From JBBRLA01 sp038231615 (GTDB taxonomy: Bacteria > Myxococcota_A > Polyangia > Palsa-1104 > JAEUJZ01): 12,644 nt of DNA. Positions 1-8,344 of the stretch are shown here, piece after piece. Position 1 is the stretch's first letter; the number at the start of each line of letters is the position of its first letter. Made by a program: the position numbers and the translations under genes. The notes below the pieces were generated by a model. That model saw nothing but the letters and a program-made list of their open reading frames with translations, made no database searches and had not been told where the DNA came from. The DNA is taken from positions 1 to 12,644 of the forward strand of contig JBBRLA010000199.1 of assembly GCA_038231615.1 (NCBI GenBank), given 5' to 3'.

Positions 1-3000
1 CCGAGGCGCTGCGCAGCTCCTCCAAAAGCGGGGACTGCCGCCGCCGCTGCGGCTCGATGAGCAGCCCTTCCACCAAACCGTCCACCACGTCCCGGGTGTA
101 GCCCGCCGAAAGGAGCGTCGTTCGCAGGGCCTGTTGCGCTTCCTCGTTGGGCGTCGCGGTACCCGTCGGCAAAAGCGTCGCCAGCGCCTCGCCGATGGTC
201 CACGCCTCGCGCCACTCCCCCAGCAAATAGGCCCGCCGCTCGGTACGCAAGATGGTGTCGATCTCGTCGAGCACGATGGCCAAACTCAGGTCCGGGTGGC
301 GCTGAGACCAGGCGTCCACCACCGATCGCAGGGGCGGCAGCGTCTCGCCCAGGGAGAAGTGGTTCTTGCCCTCGTGGAAGCCGTCGCGGCCGTGCCCATG
401 CCCATGCCCGTGCCCGTGAACCGTGAGGTTGGGAAAAAGTCCCTTGCCCGGCTCCAGGTCGTCCAGAAGGTCCGACATCATGGCGCGCAGGAGTTCCCGG
501 CTGTTGGGTGCCGTGGTGTAGTCCATGCCCCGGGGAATCACCCGATAGCCCTGCTGCTCCAGTTCCAGCCGCACCCGCTGGAGCAGCGACGTCTTGCCGA
601 TCTTGCGCGGCCCGACAATAATAAAATTCTCCTGCCGCTGGCCGCGGATTTCTTCCAAAAGGGCCCGGCGACCGTAGAACATCTCCTCGATCAGTTCCTG
701 GTTGGCCAGGCCCATTTTCGAGCGGAATGGGGACAGGGCCGCGTAGCTTGCCGCCGCGGCCAAGCGGCGAATCAATTCTTCCACCGGGCTGTCGTGCAGC
801 GCCGCGTGCTGCAGGTCGGCGACGTCGATGGCGGCGACGTGGAACAGGTTGCGGCTCCAGCTTACCACCTCGGCGGACAGCTCGGGCACCACCACGATGG
901 CCGAAAGCGACGTATCGCTGATCGGCCCCTCGGCCCCGGCATGCGCGGCGGCGGCGGCATCTGAGCGAGGCACGAGGTGCGGCCCCGAGGTGGCCCCCAG
1001 CAAAGTGGTCTGCATGCGCGCCCGCAGGTCGAGCTGCACCTGATCCAGCGCCCCGCGATCCGGTTGCTGCGACGGCAGATAAAGCACCACCCGCTTCAGC
1101 CATGGGAGCTGCCGCTGGTCGCGGAAGCGGATCTGCACGCTGCGCATGGCCGCGTGATCGCCCCCGTGGCGCCCTTCCTGCGCGGTGCCCTCGATCAGGT
1201 CCAGGCGGAAGGTGCGGGCCAGCGCCTCGATGAAGCGCGGTTCGTCCTGTCCGTCGATCCACTTGCGGCAGGCCCGCGACAGGTCCAAAAATTCATGCCA
1301 CCGTGCCGGCGTGGACGACGACGCCGGCCGGCTCCATCCCAGCACCGCCCGCAGGTGCAGGGAATTTCCCCCCAGCACCCGGTCCACCGCCGCGGCGTCC
1401 CACAGGGGGAGCTGCCGCACCAGGTTGCGACCATCGATGGTGCTGGCCAGCCCCGCCTCGCCCTCCAAAAGCCCCAGGAGGTTGCGCAGCCACTCCCGCG
1501 CCGCCGGGCTGGTGAAGGCGTGGAAGTGCCGGTCCCCCGACAGGCGCGCTTCCCGGATCAGGCCCAGGCGCCGCAGGTCCTCCGCCGCCGCCTCCAGCCA
1601 GCGATCCTGCCCCTTGCCCACAGCCGAACCGCCGCTACCGCCGCCTCCTCCATCCAGGCGCGGGCGCGGTTGGCGCAGATAGGTCCACAATACCGTGCGG
1701 CTGTCCTGCAGGCTGCCGCGCACGCGGACCTTTTTGAGCCACATCACCTTGCTCAGGTCCTCCACCGCCCGCTGGTCCAGACGCACGCCCGCGCCCACCA
1801 CCACCTTGCTCGTGGGCATCCGGTCCTTGCCCGAGATCGACTTGGCCGGCGCGTCCATTACCATCCCCGGGCGCAGGTCGGACACCTCCAGCTCCACCGA
1901 ATCGCTGCACAGGGCCGCCAGGTACAGGCGGTGAGGCAGGGGCAGGGCGGCCCAGACCGGGGCCAGGTAGTTGCTGACCCGCCCCTCGAAGGCGCTGACC
2001 CCGAGCGGTGTGCGCGACCGTTCGCGCAGGGCCTGCTCGACCAGAGGCAGGCACTCGGCGATCAGCCGCAGGTCGGTGCCGGTGGCGTCGATCAGGGCGT
2101 GAATCGCCGCGTGGAGCGCCGGGCTGGCGCCCCCCGGGTTGGCGTTTTGTAAACGCTCGGCGGCCTCGCGGATCTGCACGGCGGTATAGGCCCCGCTGAT
2201 GTCTTTGCGCTCACCCAGCAAAAGGGCCAGCGCACGCTCCAGGTCCCCCCTGGCCCGCTCGTCGCTCCGAGACTGGCTCAGGGGGTCGGCCACATGGTCC
2301 AGGTCCAGCATTTCCAGGGTCGAGGCCGCCCGCAGGACCTCCCCGGAGGATGCGCCCCCTTCGCCGCCCATTCCCGCTCCCGCGGCGCCGCCCGACCCGT
2401 CATTGCCGGCGGGAAGCAGCAGCGTCGCATGGGAAGCACTCCCCGGCGATTGTACCAAGGTCTGCCCCAAAGTCTGGTACAGCAAGGACAACGCCGCGGC
2501 CTGCGGCGAGAGCAGCACCAGGCAGCGCCCGCGGTAGGCCAGGCACAGGCGCGCCCCCAGGCTCAGGAGCTGCCGGTGGTCGGTCTCTTCCAGACGGGCC
2601 TTGTCGCACAATTCGGGCAGGCCGAGGATCAAAAGGCCCCGGGGCGGCGGCCCATGACCGGCCCGGGCCGTCGCCTCGGCCACTGCCCGCACCAGGCTGT
2701 CCACCGTGTCCAGACGCTCGGCCCCGTCGATCCCCAGGGCCGCCCCCAGGCGCGTGCCGACCTGCTGCAAGAGGTCCCGCAGGGGCGGCGATGCCGTCGG
2801 CGAACCGTGCCCGTGACCGTGACTGGGACCGGGGCCCAGGGACGACGCCCCGTGGGGCCCATGGGGCAGCGCCGCATGACGGGCGGCCAGGTTCACCATG
2901 CGCCAGTTGCGAAAGGTGTCCACCGGGCGATCCGGCCACTCCAGCCCGACCACTTCTTCCAGCAGTTCGTAGGCGTGGGCCGGGAAGGCCGTGATCAGGG

Positions 3001-6000
3001 CCACCGCCGACTGCATGGGGTCCAAAAGCTTTTGAAGCTCCTTGGCCCGGGTGGAGAACGCCGTCGGCAGGTTTTCGGCAAACCCATCGAAGAGGGCCCG
3101 CGCCATGGGCCGCGGGTCGCGGGAAAACTGTCCCTCGATGACCCGCTCGGTGCGCTTGCCGTCGTCGTGACTCAGTTCGATCTCGACGCGGTAGTGCAGG
3201 CCGTCCGCCGCCAGCGAGGCCGGGCAGTCGAGCAAAAGCCCCAGCTCCCGCCCCGGTTCCAGGTCCATGGGCTCGGTCTCGGCGGCCTGCGCCCGCATCT
3301 CCTGGGGCTCGACGCTGCGCACGCTCATCAGCACCCCGTGGGCGGTGCGCGTGGTGTCCGGCGCCAGCATCACCCCGTAGCGCAGGCTGCGGCGGCCCTC
3401 GCTCACCCCCAGATCGGCCACCTTTTGGACCTCGAAGTCGGCCTCGCTGCGCAGACGCTGCTCTTCTTCGGACAGCACCTGCCACCACGCGGCCAAAAGG
3501 GCGATCACCGTGGCGCTCGGCCGCACCGATAGCAGCCTGCCAGAGTAGCCCCCGGCCAGACCGGCGGACGCCTGGGCCGGATCCGCCTGTGCCAGGTCCG
3601 GATCCGGTGGCCCCTCGTGCGGCTCAACCCGCTGGCCGGCGCTTTGCCCAACCCCACGACCGGCGCCGTGAACTTCCGGCGAGAGCCGCATCAGCACCTG
3701 CGTCCGCAAGCGCACCCGGCGCTCCTCCAGCCGGTCGGCGATCTCGTGAAGGCTGCGGGCCAGCCGCGTCTTGCTCGACTTGCGATCGAGCTGCGCCAGG
3801 GACAGCGACAGGTCCAGGCGTTCGTCCTCGTAGGCCTCCTCGTCCAGGAAGGCCCAGGCGTGGTCGCGGTAGCGGAACGAGGGGCCGCGCTGGTTCTGCC
3901 CCCGGTGGCTCTTTATCGCCAGCAGCGACCGCTCGGCCGACGCCGGTTGCAGCGACGCGCTCAATTCGGTCAGGTTGCCTACCTTGAAGAGCCGCAGCAC
4001 CGCCTGCACCGTGTCCGCCAGCGCCCATGCGTCGGGATCTTCTTCGCCCGGCACCGCCGGGCGGGTGAAGCGGGTCAGCTCGTCTGCCAGGCGTTCGTAA
4101 TACAGCTCGTCGAAGCCGCTTTCCACCGCCACTTCCAGCCACCAGTCGACGTCGTATTCTTCCACCGCCGCCATCCCCGGCAGCGCCGCGCTGGCGTCCC
4201 CGCCATCCTCGCCGCCGATCATCGGCAGGCGCGGTCCCCAGCGCCGCGACACCCCCAGAAGGAAGGCCCGCGCTTCGAGATCTGGGACGATCGCCGGCTG
4301 GCACAGGGCCTCGATGACCCCGTGGGGCAAGTACAGTCGGGCCCGTCCCAGATCGCCGGCCCACGTGGCCCGGTCCCAGGGCAGCGCCGAGCGCAGAAGC
4401 AGCGCCACCTGGGTCAGGAGCAGGCGGCTGGGCTGGGAAGGCAGCACCGCATCCAGCACCAGGGCGATGTTGCGGAAGAACTCCGGCTCGGCATCGTCGA
4501 AGAAGCCCGCCCGGTCCATGCGCTTCAAGTGCTGTAGGAAGAGCGCCCCGATGCTGTCGATGGAGAAAGTCCACACCGCCGAGCGCGGGTCGTGGAGCAC
4601 CAGGGGCGGCAGCCAAATCAGAAGCTCGACCACGTGCTCCTTGCGCACATGGCGTTCGAGTACCTGCAGGAGGTCCGCGCGGATCGAGAGAGCATCCTCG
4701 CATTGGTCGATGACCCGGTGCAAAAGGTCTCGGGCCAGACGGGTGTCCGCCTGGCGGTGCAGGTCATCCAGGTCGCGCCCGTTGGCGCTGGCGCTTCCGA
4801 GGGCAATCGGCACCAGCGCCTCGCATAGGGGCAGGAGCACGATGTGGCTGCGCTCGGGGCGCGGCAGCGGCCACTCGCCCGCGTCCTCGGCGGCGGCCTC
4901 GCCGGTGATCAACGACGACGCCAGGCGCAGCACCGCAGCCCGGCCCTGGACCCCGGGTGCCTTTCGGGCATCCAGCAGGATCTCGAGCATCGCCACCCCG
5001 CGGGTATGGGGCCCCGGAGTGCGCAACGCCGCGGCCCGGGCCCGCTCTCGCGAACCGGCGGCACGGGCCGCCAGATCCATCAGCCGGGCGATGCCCTGAT
5101 CGTCGTGGCTTTCGCCGGGGGCGTCCCAGGCGGCCACCACGCCCCCCTGGAGCATCATCGCCAGCCGGTGCGAGGCCCCCATGGACCCGGTGGCGGAGCG
5201 TGCGGGTGCGGGCAGCGGCGTGCAGGACAGCCGCAACGGCGTCCCCCCGATGGCCAGCCGGGCCAGTTCCAGCCCCTCGTGCTGCGCGTCTACCGCGAAC
5301 ACCTGCACCTGCTCGTCCTCGGTGCCCACCGCCAGCGTCGCGACCCCGAAGGCCGCCTCGGGCAGGAAGCAAAGCGAGGAGACACCCTTGTGCAACAGAT
5401 GCTGCACCTGCAAGCGCAGGGTGTCCTCGACCACCGAGAAAAGCTGCACCAGGCCGCTGGAGGTCCCCACCGAGATCAGGCGCCCGTCTTCGCTGAGGGC
5501 GCAGCAGCGCACCTCCGTCGGCCCCGGCGCGGGGGCCGGCGCCGAGAGCACCTTGCCCCGGACCGGCCGCCACAGGATGCGCGAGGGGGTGACGTGCAGC
5601 GAAGCGGCGCGGTTGGCGGTTGCCGCCAGCAGGTCGTCGGGGTACAGGTGTTGCCGCACGCGGAGCGTCCCGCCCGGGGCGTCCACCGCCACCACCAGGG
5701 GCGCCTCGCGTTCGCCGGTGCCGGGGATGCGCAGGATCAGCACCTCGCGGGGCTCGCCGGGGTGCCGCCGCGGGCCGTTCACCGCCCGCGGCTCGGTGGT
5801 CTCTGTCAAGAGCGCGTCGGGCACCCCGTCCGCAGGCGACCGCTGTTGTGAGGGGGCCTCCGAAGGCGCGTCCTCCCCTTGCAGGTCGAAGCCCACGGGC
5901 TCTGCGCCCGCCCCCACCAGCGCCTCGCTGCAACGCCTGGGCGTGCCGTCCGGGTCCAGGGTGAAAAGCAAGAGGCGCGTGCCCTGGGGGTCGTCCACCC

Positions 6001-8344
6001 CGCACAGGAGCGCCAGCGCTCCGGCCGACACAACCGCGCCTTGCGCTTCGCGATGAGAGAAGAGCCGCCGCGCCTCCAGGAAGCGCACCCGGCCGCCCAC
6101 CTTTGCCTCGCGCACCAGCGGCGCCGACTTCCCGGGCAGCGCCGACGAGACCAGCGAGTCCAGCTGCGGGTGCCTGGGCGCGGTCTCGATGCGCAGGTGG
6201 CCGTTCCTGCCGATGCCGGCGATGAAGTCCTGCTTCTGCTCGGCTGCCTCGTCGGTGCTCTCGGTCGGTCCCGCTGGCGCCCCGGACAGGGGCCCCGGCA
6301 GGAACATCGCGTGCAGCAGGTCCAGGCGCTCAAATTCCATCGAGAAGCGGTCCAGGCGGGCCTCCTCCAGAAGCCCGATGGCCCGGAGCAGCCGCATCAT
6401 GGCGTTGCTCTTCTGCCCTACCGCCGGGCGCAGGTCCTCGGGCAGCGCGCTGGCCCGGGCCAGCGTGGCCTCGGCGTCGTAGAGCAGCGTCAGGGCATAC
6501 TCCCGGGCGCGCAGGCCGCGCACGTTCAAGAGGCGCTCTAGCTCCGGCAGCACCCCCTCGCCCAGCCGGCGCCCATCGCCGTCGGTCTTGGCGGGCCCCG
6601 CGTCCTTTTCTGCCCCCGCGCCAACCGACGATTGCAGCCAGTACTGCTCCACCAGCCGCCGCGAGATGCGGTCGATCTGCCGCCGCACCAGCCGCGGCGC
6701 CGCCAGGTAAATTTCCACCAGCTCCGCCAGGATGGTCCGCGTCAGCAGCGAGGGCACCCGTGGATCGGAAAGGCCGGCCTGGCCGGTCAGCGACACCAGG
6801 GGCAGCGGCCCGGTGACCGTCGATCGCTGCTCGTTGCCGGCCACGTGGGGCAGGTTCAGCAGCAGGAACCGCTCCAGCATCACCACCGCGTCGCGTTGCG
6901 CCCGTTCGGGCAAAAGGTGCCAGCCCGGCTCCCCGGGAGTGAACCAGCGCACCAGATCGACCACCGCCTCCTGAGCCGGCCCCTGACTCTCCAGCACCCG
7001 GGACAGCAGGAACAACTGCACCGCCCCGTGGGCGTCGTGCCCCGGCGGCGCTCGGCGCAGGAGCATCGGCTTGGCTTTTTCCAGAAGGCGCGCGTAGTGA
7101 AGCTGGCACTGGCTTTCGACCAGCGCCCGATCGACCAGCTCGTAGATCCGCAGGCCGCCGTCCAGGCCCCCGAGCAACAAGTCCACCCGCCCGCTGCTTT
7201 CCACATCCGCCAGGGCCATGCACGAGAAGAGGAACCCGGCGTCCATGCGCCACACCACGCCGCTCTTTCGGGTGTCGATGGCCACCACGTAGCCGAAGGT
7301 GGTGCCGCCCAGGAGCAGCCCCCCGGCCGGCCCGCGCTGCCCGGCATCCGCCATCATCCGCGCCGAGGCATAGGCCAGGCACGAGAAGCGCCACTCGGGG
7401 AAGAGCAGCGGCCGGGGGCGCCCGGAAAGGCCGATGCACTGCACGCCCCCGCGGGCGTAGGCCACCACCAACTCGTCCTCGCACAGGACCACCGCGCTGA
7501 TCTCGCCGGGGAGCAGGGGAAAGCGCAGGTTGCCGGTGCCGGCGCCAGCCTCGGCGGCGCTGCGCGCTTCACGGTCATTGGCGGCGGCGCGCGCTTCACG
7601 GTCATTGGCGGCGGCGCGCGCTTCACGGTCATTCGCGGCGCTGCGCGCTTCACGGTCATTCGCGGCGGCGCTGCGTACCTCGCGATCGATCACCCCGGCG
7701 CTTAGCGCCTCACGGTCATCGAGGATCTCGATCCACAGCCGGCCGTCCTTGCCGCGCAGCACCGGCACCCTGCCGGCCTCGCGGCTGTCGCCGATGAGGC
7801 GGATGAGCCCCCCGTGAAGGCCCGGGGGCCGCCGGTGCATCAGCTCCGACATGTCCCACTGCGAGCCATCGCTGGTCAGCTTCAGCTCGTAGTACACCCC
7901 GCCCTCGGTGTGCTCCTCGACCGAGGTGATGATCGCCTCCTGCCGGTGGAACACCCCGAAGCCGCTGAAGGTGATGCCGAGCATCTTGCCGCGGTAGCGT
8001 TGCGCCCCGACGGCCCAGCTGGGTCCCGGCGTCCACGGGTCGGCGGCGGTCGGCTGGTAGCGCAGTGTGTGAATCGTGCGGTCGTTGTCGACCACCAGCA
8101 TCTCGTTGACGCCGTCCCCGTCCAGGTCCGACACGCGAATCGCCGAGAGGCTGCGCCCGAAGCGCAGGTTGTTGCGCAGAATGGCCGGCCGGTTGCGGAA
8201 GCGGCACAGGTGCAGCAGTTCCGTGGCCAGAAGGTCGGGATTGTCGGGCGGCGGCGCTCCCGTCTGGCCGACCACCTCGCGGTATTCGGCCACCTCTGTC
8301 GTCGCCGGCCGCGCATCGATGCGGCGGACTCGGGGGTCTGACAT
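1..8344 (-). CDS. Giant multidomain beta-propeller / STAND-like NTPase protein (3' end outside window)
   Basis: Frame read from ATG at 8344 down to the window edge: at least 2781 residues, no stop. Order (rough residues): 1-430 propeller-like, with a Ca-binding-type FG-GAP loop DLDGDGVNE at 73-81, a related DVESSGRVDLLLGG near 380-393, and a nonapeptide repeat at about 208-266; 440-700 helical; 700-1075 WD40-like blades (for example CALSEDGRLISVGTSSG); 1075-1600 helical; 1600-1750 beta-rich; 1760-2100 possible inactive NTPase-like module; about 2400-2530 alpha/beta module; 2556 onward STAND/AAA NTPase with FYGRR, Walker A GPRKIGKT (2578-2585) and Walker B AIVLDEID (2689-2696). No signal peptide or membrane segment is seen, so it is probably cytoplasmic. 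Known for the family: such NTPases are ATP-dependent switches, with propellers acting as sensors or scaffolds. Inference: a signalling or conflict protein. No Shine-Dalgarno precedes the ATG; the open frame continues upstream into a transposase remnant. Domain borders are by eye. Confidence 0.9.
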   Translation of the reverse strand, partial: MSDPRVRRIDARPATTEVAEYREVVGQTGAPPPDNPDLLATELLHLCRFRNRPAILRNNLRFGRSLSAIRVSDLDGDGVNEMLVVDNDRTIHTLRYQPTAADPWTPGPSWAVGAQRYRGKMLGITFSGFGVFHRQEAIITSVEEHTEGGVYYELKLTSDGSQWDMSELMHRRPPGLHGGLIRLIGDSREAGRVPVLRGKDGRLWIEILDDREALSAGVIDREVRSAAANDREARSAANDREARAAANDREARAAANDREARSAAEAGAGTGNLRFPLLPGEISAVVLCEDELVVAYARGGVQCIGLSGRPRPLLFPEWRFSCLAYASARMMADAGQRGPAGGLLLGGTTFGYVVAIDTRKSGVVWRMDAGFLFSCMALADVESSGRVDLLLGGLDGGLRIYELVDRALVESQCQLHYARLLEKAKPMLLRRAPPGHDAHGAVQLFLLSRVLESQGPAQEAVVDLVRWFTPGEPGWHLLPERAQRDAVVMLERFLLLNLPHVAGNEQRSTVTGPLPLVSLTGQAGLSDPRVPSLLTRTILAELVEIYLAAPRLVRRQIDRISRRLVEQYWLQSSVGAGAEKDAGPAKTDGDGRRLGEGVLPELERLLNVRGLRAREYALTLLYDAEATLARASALPEDLRPAVGQKSNAMMRLLRAIGLLEEARLDRFSMEFERLDLLHAMFLPGPLSGAPAGPTESTDEAAEQKQDFIAGIGRNGHLRIETAPRHPQLDSLVSSALPGKSAPLVREAKVGGRVRFLEARRLFSHREAQGAVVSAGALALLCGVDDPQGTRLLLFTLDPDGTPRRCSEALVGAGAEPVGFDLQGEDAPSEAPSQQRSPADGVPDALLTETTEPRAVNGPRRHPGEPREVLILRIPGTGEREAPLVVAVDAPGGTLRVRQHLYPDDLLAATANRAASLHVTPSRILWRPVRGKVLSAPAPAPGPTEVRCCALSEDGRLISVGTSSGLVQLFSVVEDTLRLQVQHLLHKGVSSLCFLPEAAFGVATLAVGTEDEQVQVFAVDAQHEGLELARLAIGGTPLRLSCTPLPAPARSATGSMGASHRLAMMLQGGVVAAWDAPGESHDDQGIARLMDLAARAAGSRERARAAALRTPGPHTRGVAMLEILLDARKAPGVQGRAAVLRLASSLITGEAAAEDAGEWPLPRPERSHIVLLPLCEALVPIALGSASANGRDLDDLHRQADTRLARDLLHRVIDQCEDALSIRADLLQVLERHVRKEHVVELLIWLPPLVLHDPRSAVWTFSIDSIGALFLQHLKRMDRAGFFDDAEPEFFRNIALVLDAVLPSQPSRLLLTQVALLLRSALPWDRATWAGDLGRARLYLPHGVIEALCQPAIVPDLEARAFLLGVSRRWGPRLPMIGGEDGGDASAALPGMAAVEEYDVDWWLEVAVESGFDELYYERLADELTRFTRPAVPGEEDPDAWALADTVQAVLRLFKVGNLTELSASLQPASAERSLLAIKSHRGQNQRGPSFRYRDHAWAFLDEEAYEDERLDLSLSLAQLDRKSSKTRLARSLHEIADRLEERRVRLRTQVLMRLSPEVHGAGRGVGQSAGQRVEPHEGPPDPDLAQADPAQASAGLAGGYSGRLLSVRPSATVIALLAAWWQVLSEEEQRLRSEADFEVQKVADLGVSEGRRSLRYGVMLAPDTTRTAHGVLMSVRSVEPQEMRAQAAETEPMDLEPGRELGLLLDCPASLAADGLHYRVEIELSHDDGKRTERVIEGQFSRDPRPMARALFDGFAENLPTAFSTRAKELQKLLDPMQSAVALITAFPAHAYELLEEVVGLEWPDRPVDTFRNWRMVNLAARHAALPHGPHGASSLGPGPSHGHGHGSPTASPPLRDLLQQVGTRLGAALGIDGAERLDTVDSLVRAVAEATARAGHGPPPRGLLILGLPELCDKARLEETDHRQLLSLGARLCLAYRGRCLVLLSPQAAALSLLYQTLGQTLVQSPGSASHATLLLPAGNDGSGGAAGAGMGGEGGASSGEVLRAASTLEMLDLDHVADPLSQSRSDERARGDLERALALLLGERKDISGAYTAVQIREAAERLQNANPGGASPALHAAIHALIDATGTDLRLIAECLPLVEQALRERSRTPLGVSAFEGRVSNYLAPVWAALPLPHRLYLAALCSDSVELEVSDLRPGMVMDAPAKSISGKDRMPTSKVVVGAGVRLDQRAVEDLSKVMWLKKVRVRGSLQDSRTVLWTYLRQPRPRLDGGGGGSGGSAVGKGQDRWLEAAAEDLRRLGLIREARLSGDRHFHAFTSPAAREWLRNLLGLLEGEAGLASTIDGRNLVRQLPLWDAAAVDRVLGGNSLHLRAVLGWSRPASSSTPARWHEFLDLSRACRKWIDGQDEPRFIEALARTFRLDLIEGTAQEGRHGGDHAAMRSVQIRFRDQRQLPWLKRVVLYLPSQQPDRGALDQVQLDLRARMQTTLLGATSGPHLVPRSDAAAAAHAGAEGPISDTSLSAIVVVPELSAEVVSWSRNLFHVAAIDVADLQHAALHDSPVEELIRRLAAAASYAALSPFRSKMGLANQELIEEMFYGRRALLEEIRGQRQENFIIVGPRKIGKTSLLQRVRLELEQQGYRVIPRGMDYTTAPNSRELLRAMMSDLLDDLEPGKGLFPNLTVHGHGHGHGHGRDGFHEGKNHFSLGETLPPLRSVVDAWSQRHPDLSLAIVLDEIDTILRTERRAYLLGEWREAWTIGEALATLLPTGTATPNEEAQQALRTTLLSAGYTRDVVDGLVEGLLIEPQRRRQSPLLEELRSAS
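389..418 (-). repeat. His-Gly tract (five HG pairs) inside the NTPase domain
   Basis: Codons at 418 down to 389 read HGHGHGHGHG (about residues 2643-2652), between Walker A (2578-2585) and Walker B (2689-2696) of the STAND-like NTPase. It uses both His codons (CAC and CAT), so it is not a pure nucleotide repeat. It sits in a segment that looks like a loop insertion. Metal binding is possible but not shown. Confidence 0.8.
2804..2821 (-). repeat. His-Gly tract (three HG pairs) in the giant protein
   Basis: Codons at 2821 down to 2804 read HGHGHG (about residues 1842-1847), following a PHGPHG-containing Gly/Pro/Ser-rich stretch. It lies in a probable loop of the possible NTPase-like module. 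His-Gly runs can bind divalent metals, but a simple flexible linker is equally possible. Confidence 0.7.
7553..7719 (-). repeat. In-frame 27/30-bp tandem repeat coding a DREAR-type nonapeptide array
   Basis: The plus-strand core CACGGTCAT recurs at 7570, 7597, 7624 and 7651 with exact 27-bp spacing. A diverged copy lies near 7681 and another exact core at 7711, giving two 30-bp units. On the coding strand the units read REALSAGVID, REVRSAAAND, REARSAAND, REARAAAND, REARAAAND, REARSAAEA. The array keeps the frame and is charged and Ala-rich, probably a helical or flexible linker inside the N-terminal propeller-like region. The most similar copies are central, as expected from recent slippage or unequal exchange. 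Confidence 0.9.

Noticed and set aside
2400..3488. Other-frame minus-strand open frames, such as 2400-3488, 3624-4703, 4764-6005 and 6330-7484
   Set aside because: They overlap the giant gene in a different frame with Gly/Ala/Arg-rich low-complexity translations and no motifs.
7553..7719. CRISPR-like array of 27-bp spaced repeats
   Set aside because: The units abut with no unique spacers, stay in frame, and lie within a coding gene; it is a protein repeat.
134..8341. Long plus-strand open frames (for example 134-964, 977-2152, 2294-3532, 3617-4537, 4844-5851, 6632-7705, 7814-8341)
   Set aside because: They are codon-aligned antisense of the giant minus-strand gene; high GC removes stop codons there. 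Their translations are Arg/Gln/Pro-rich and show no family motif, whereas the minus frame shows clear NTPase and propeller motifs.
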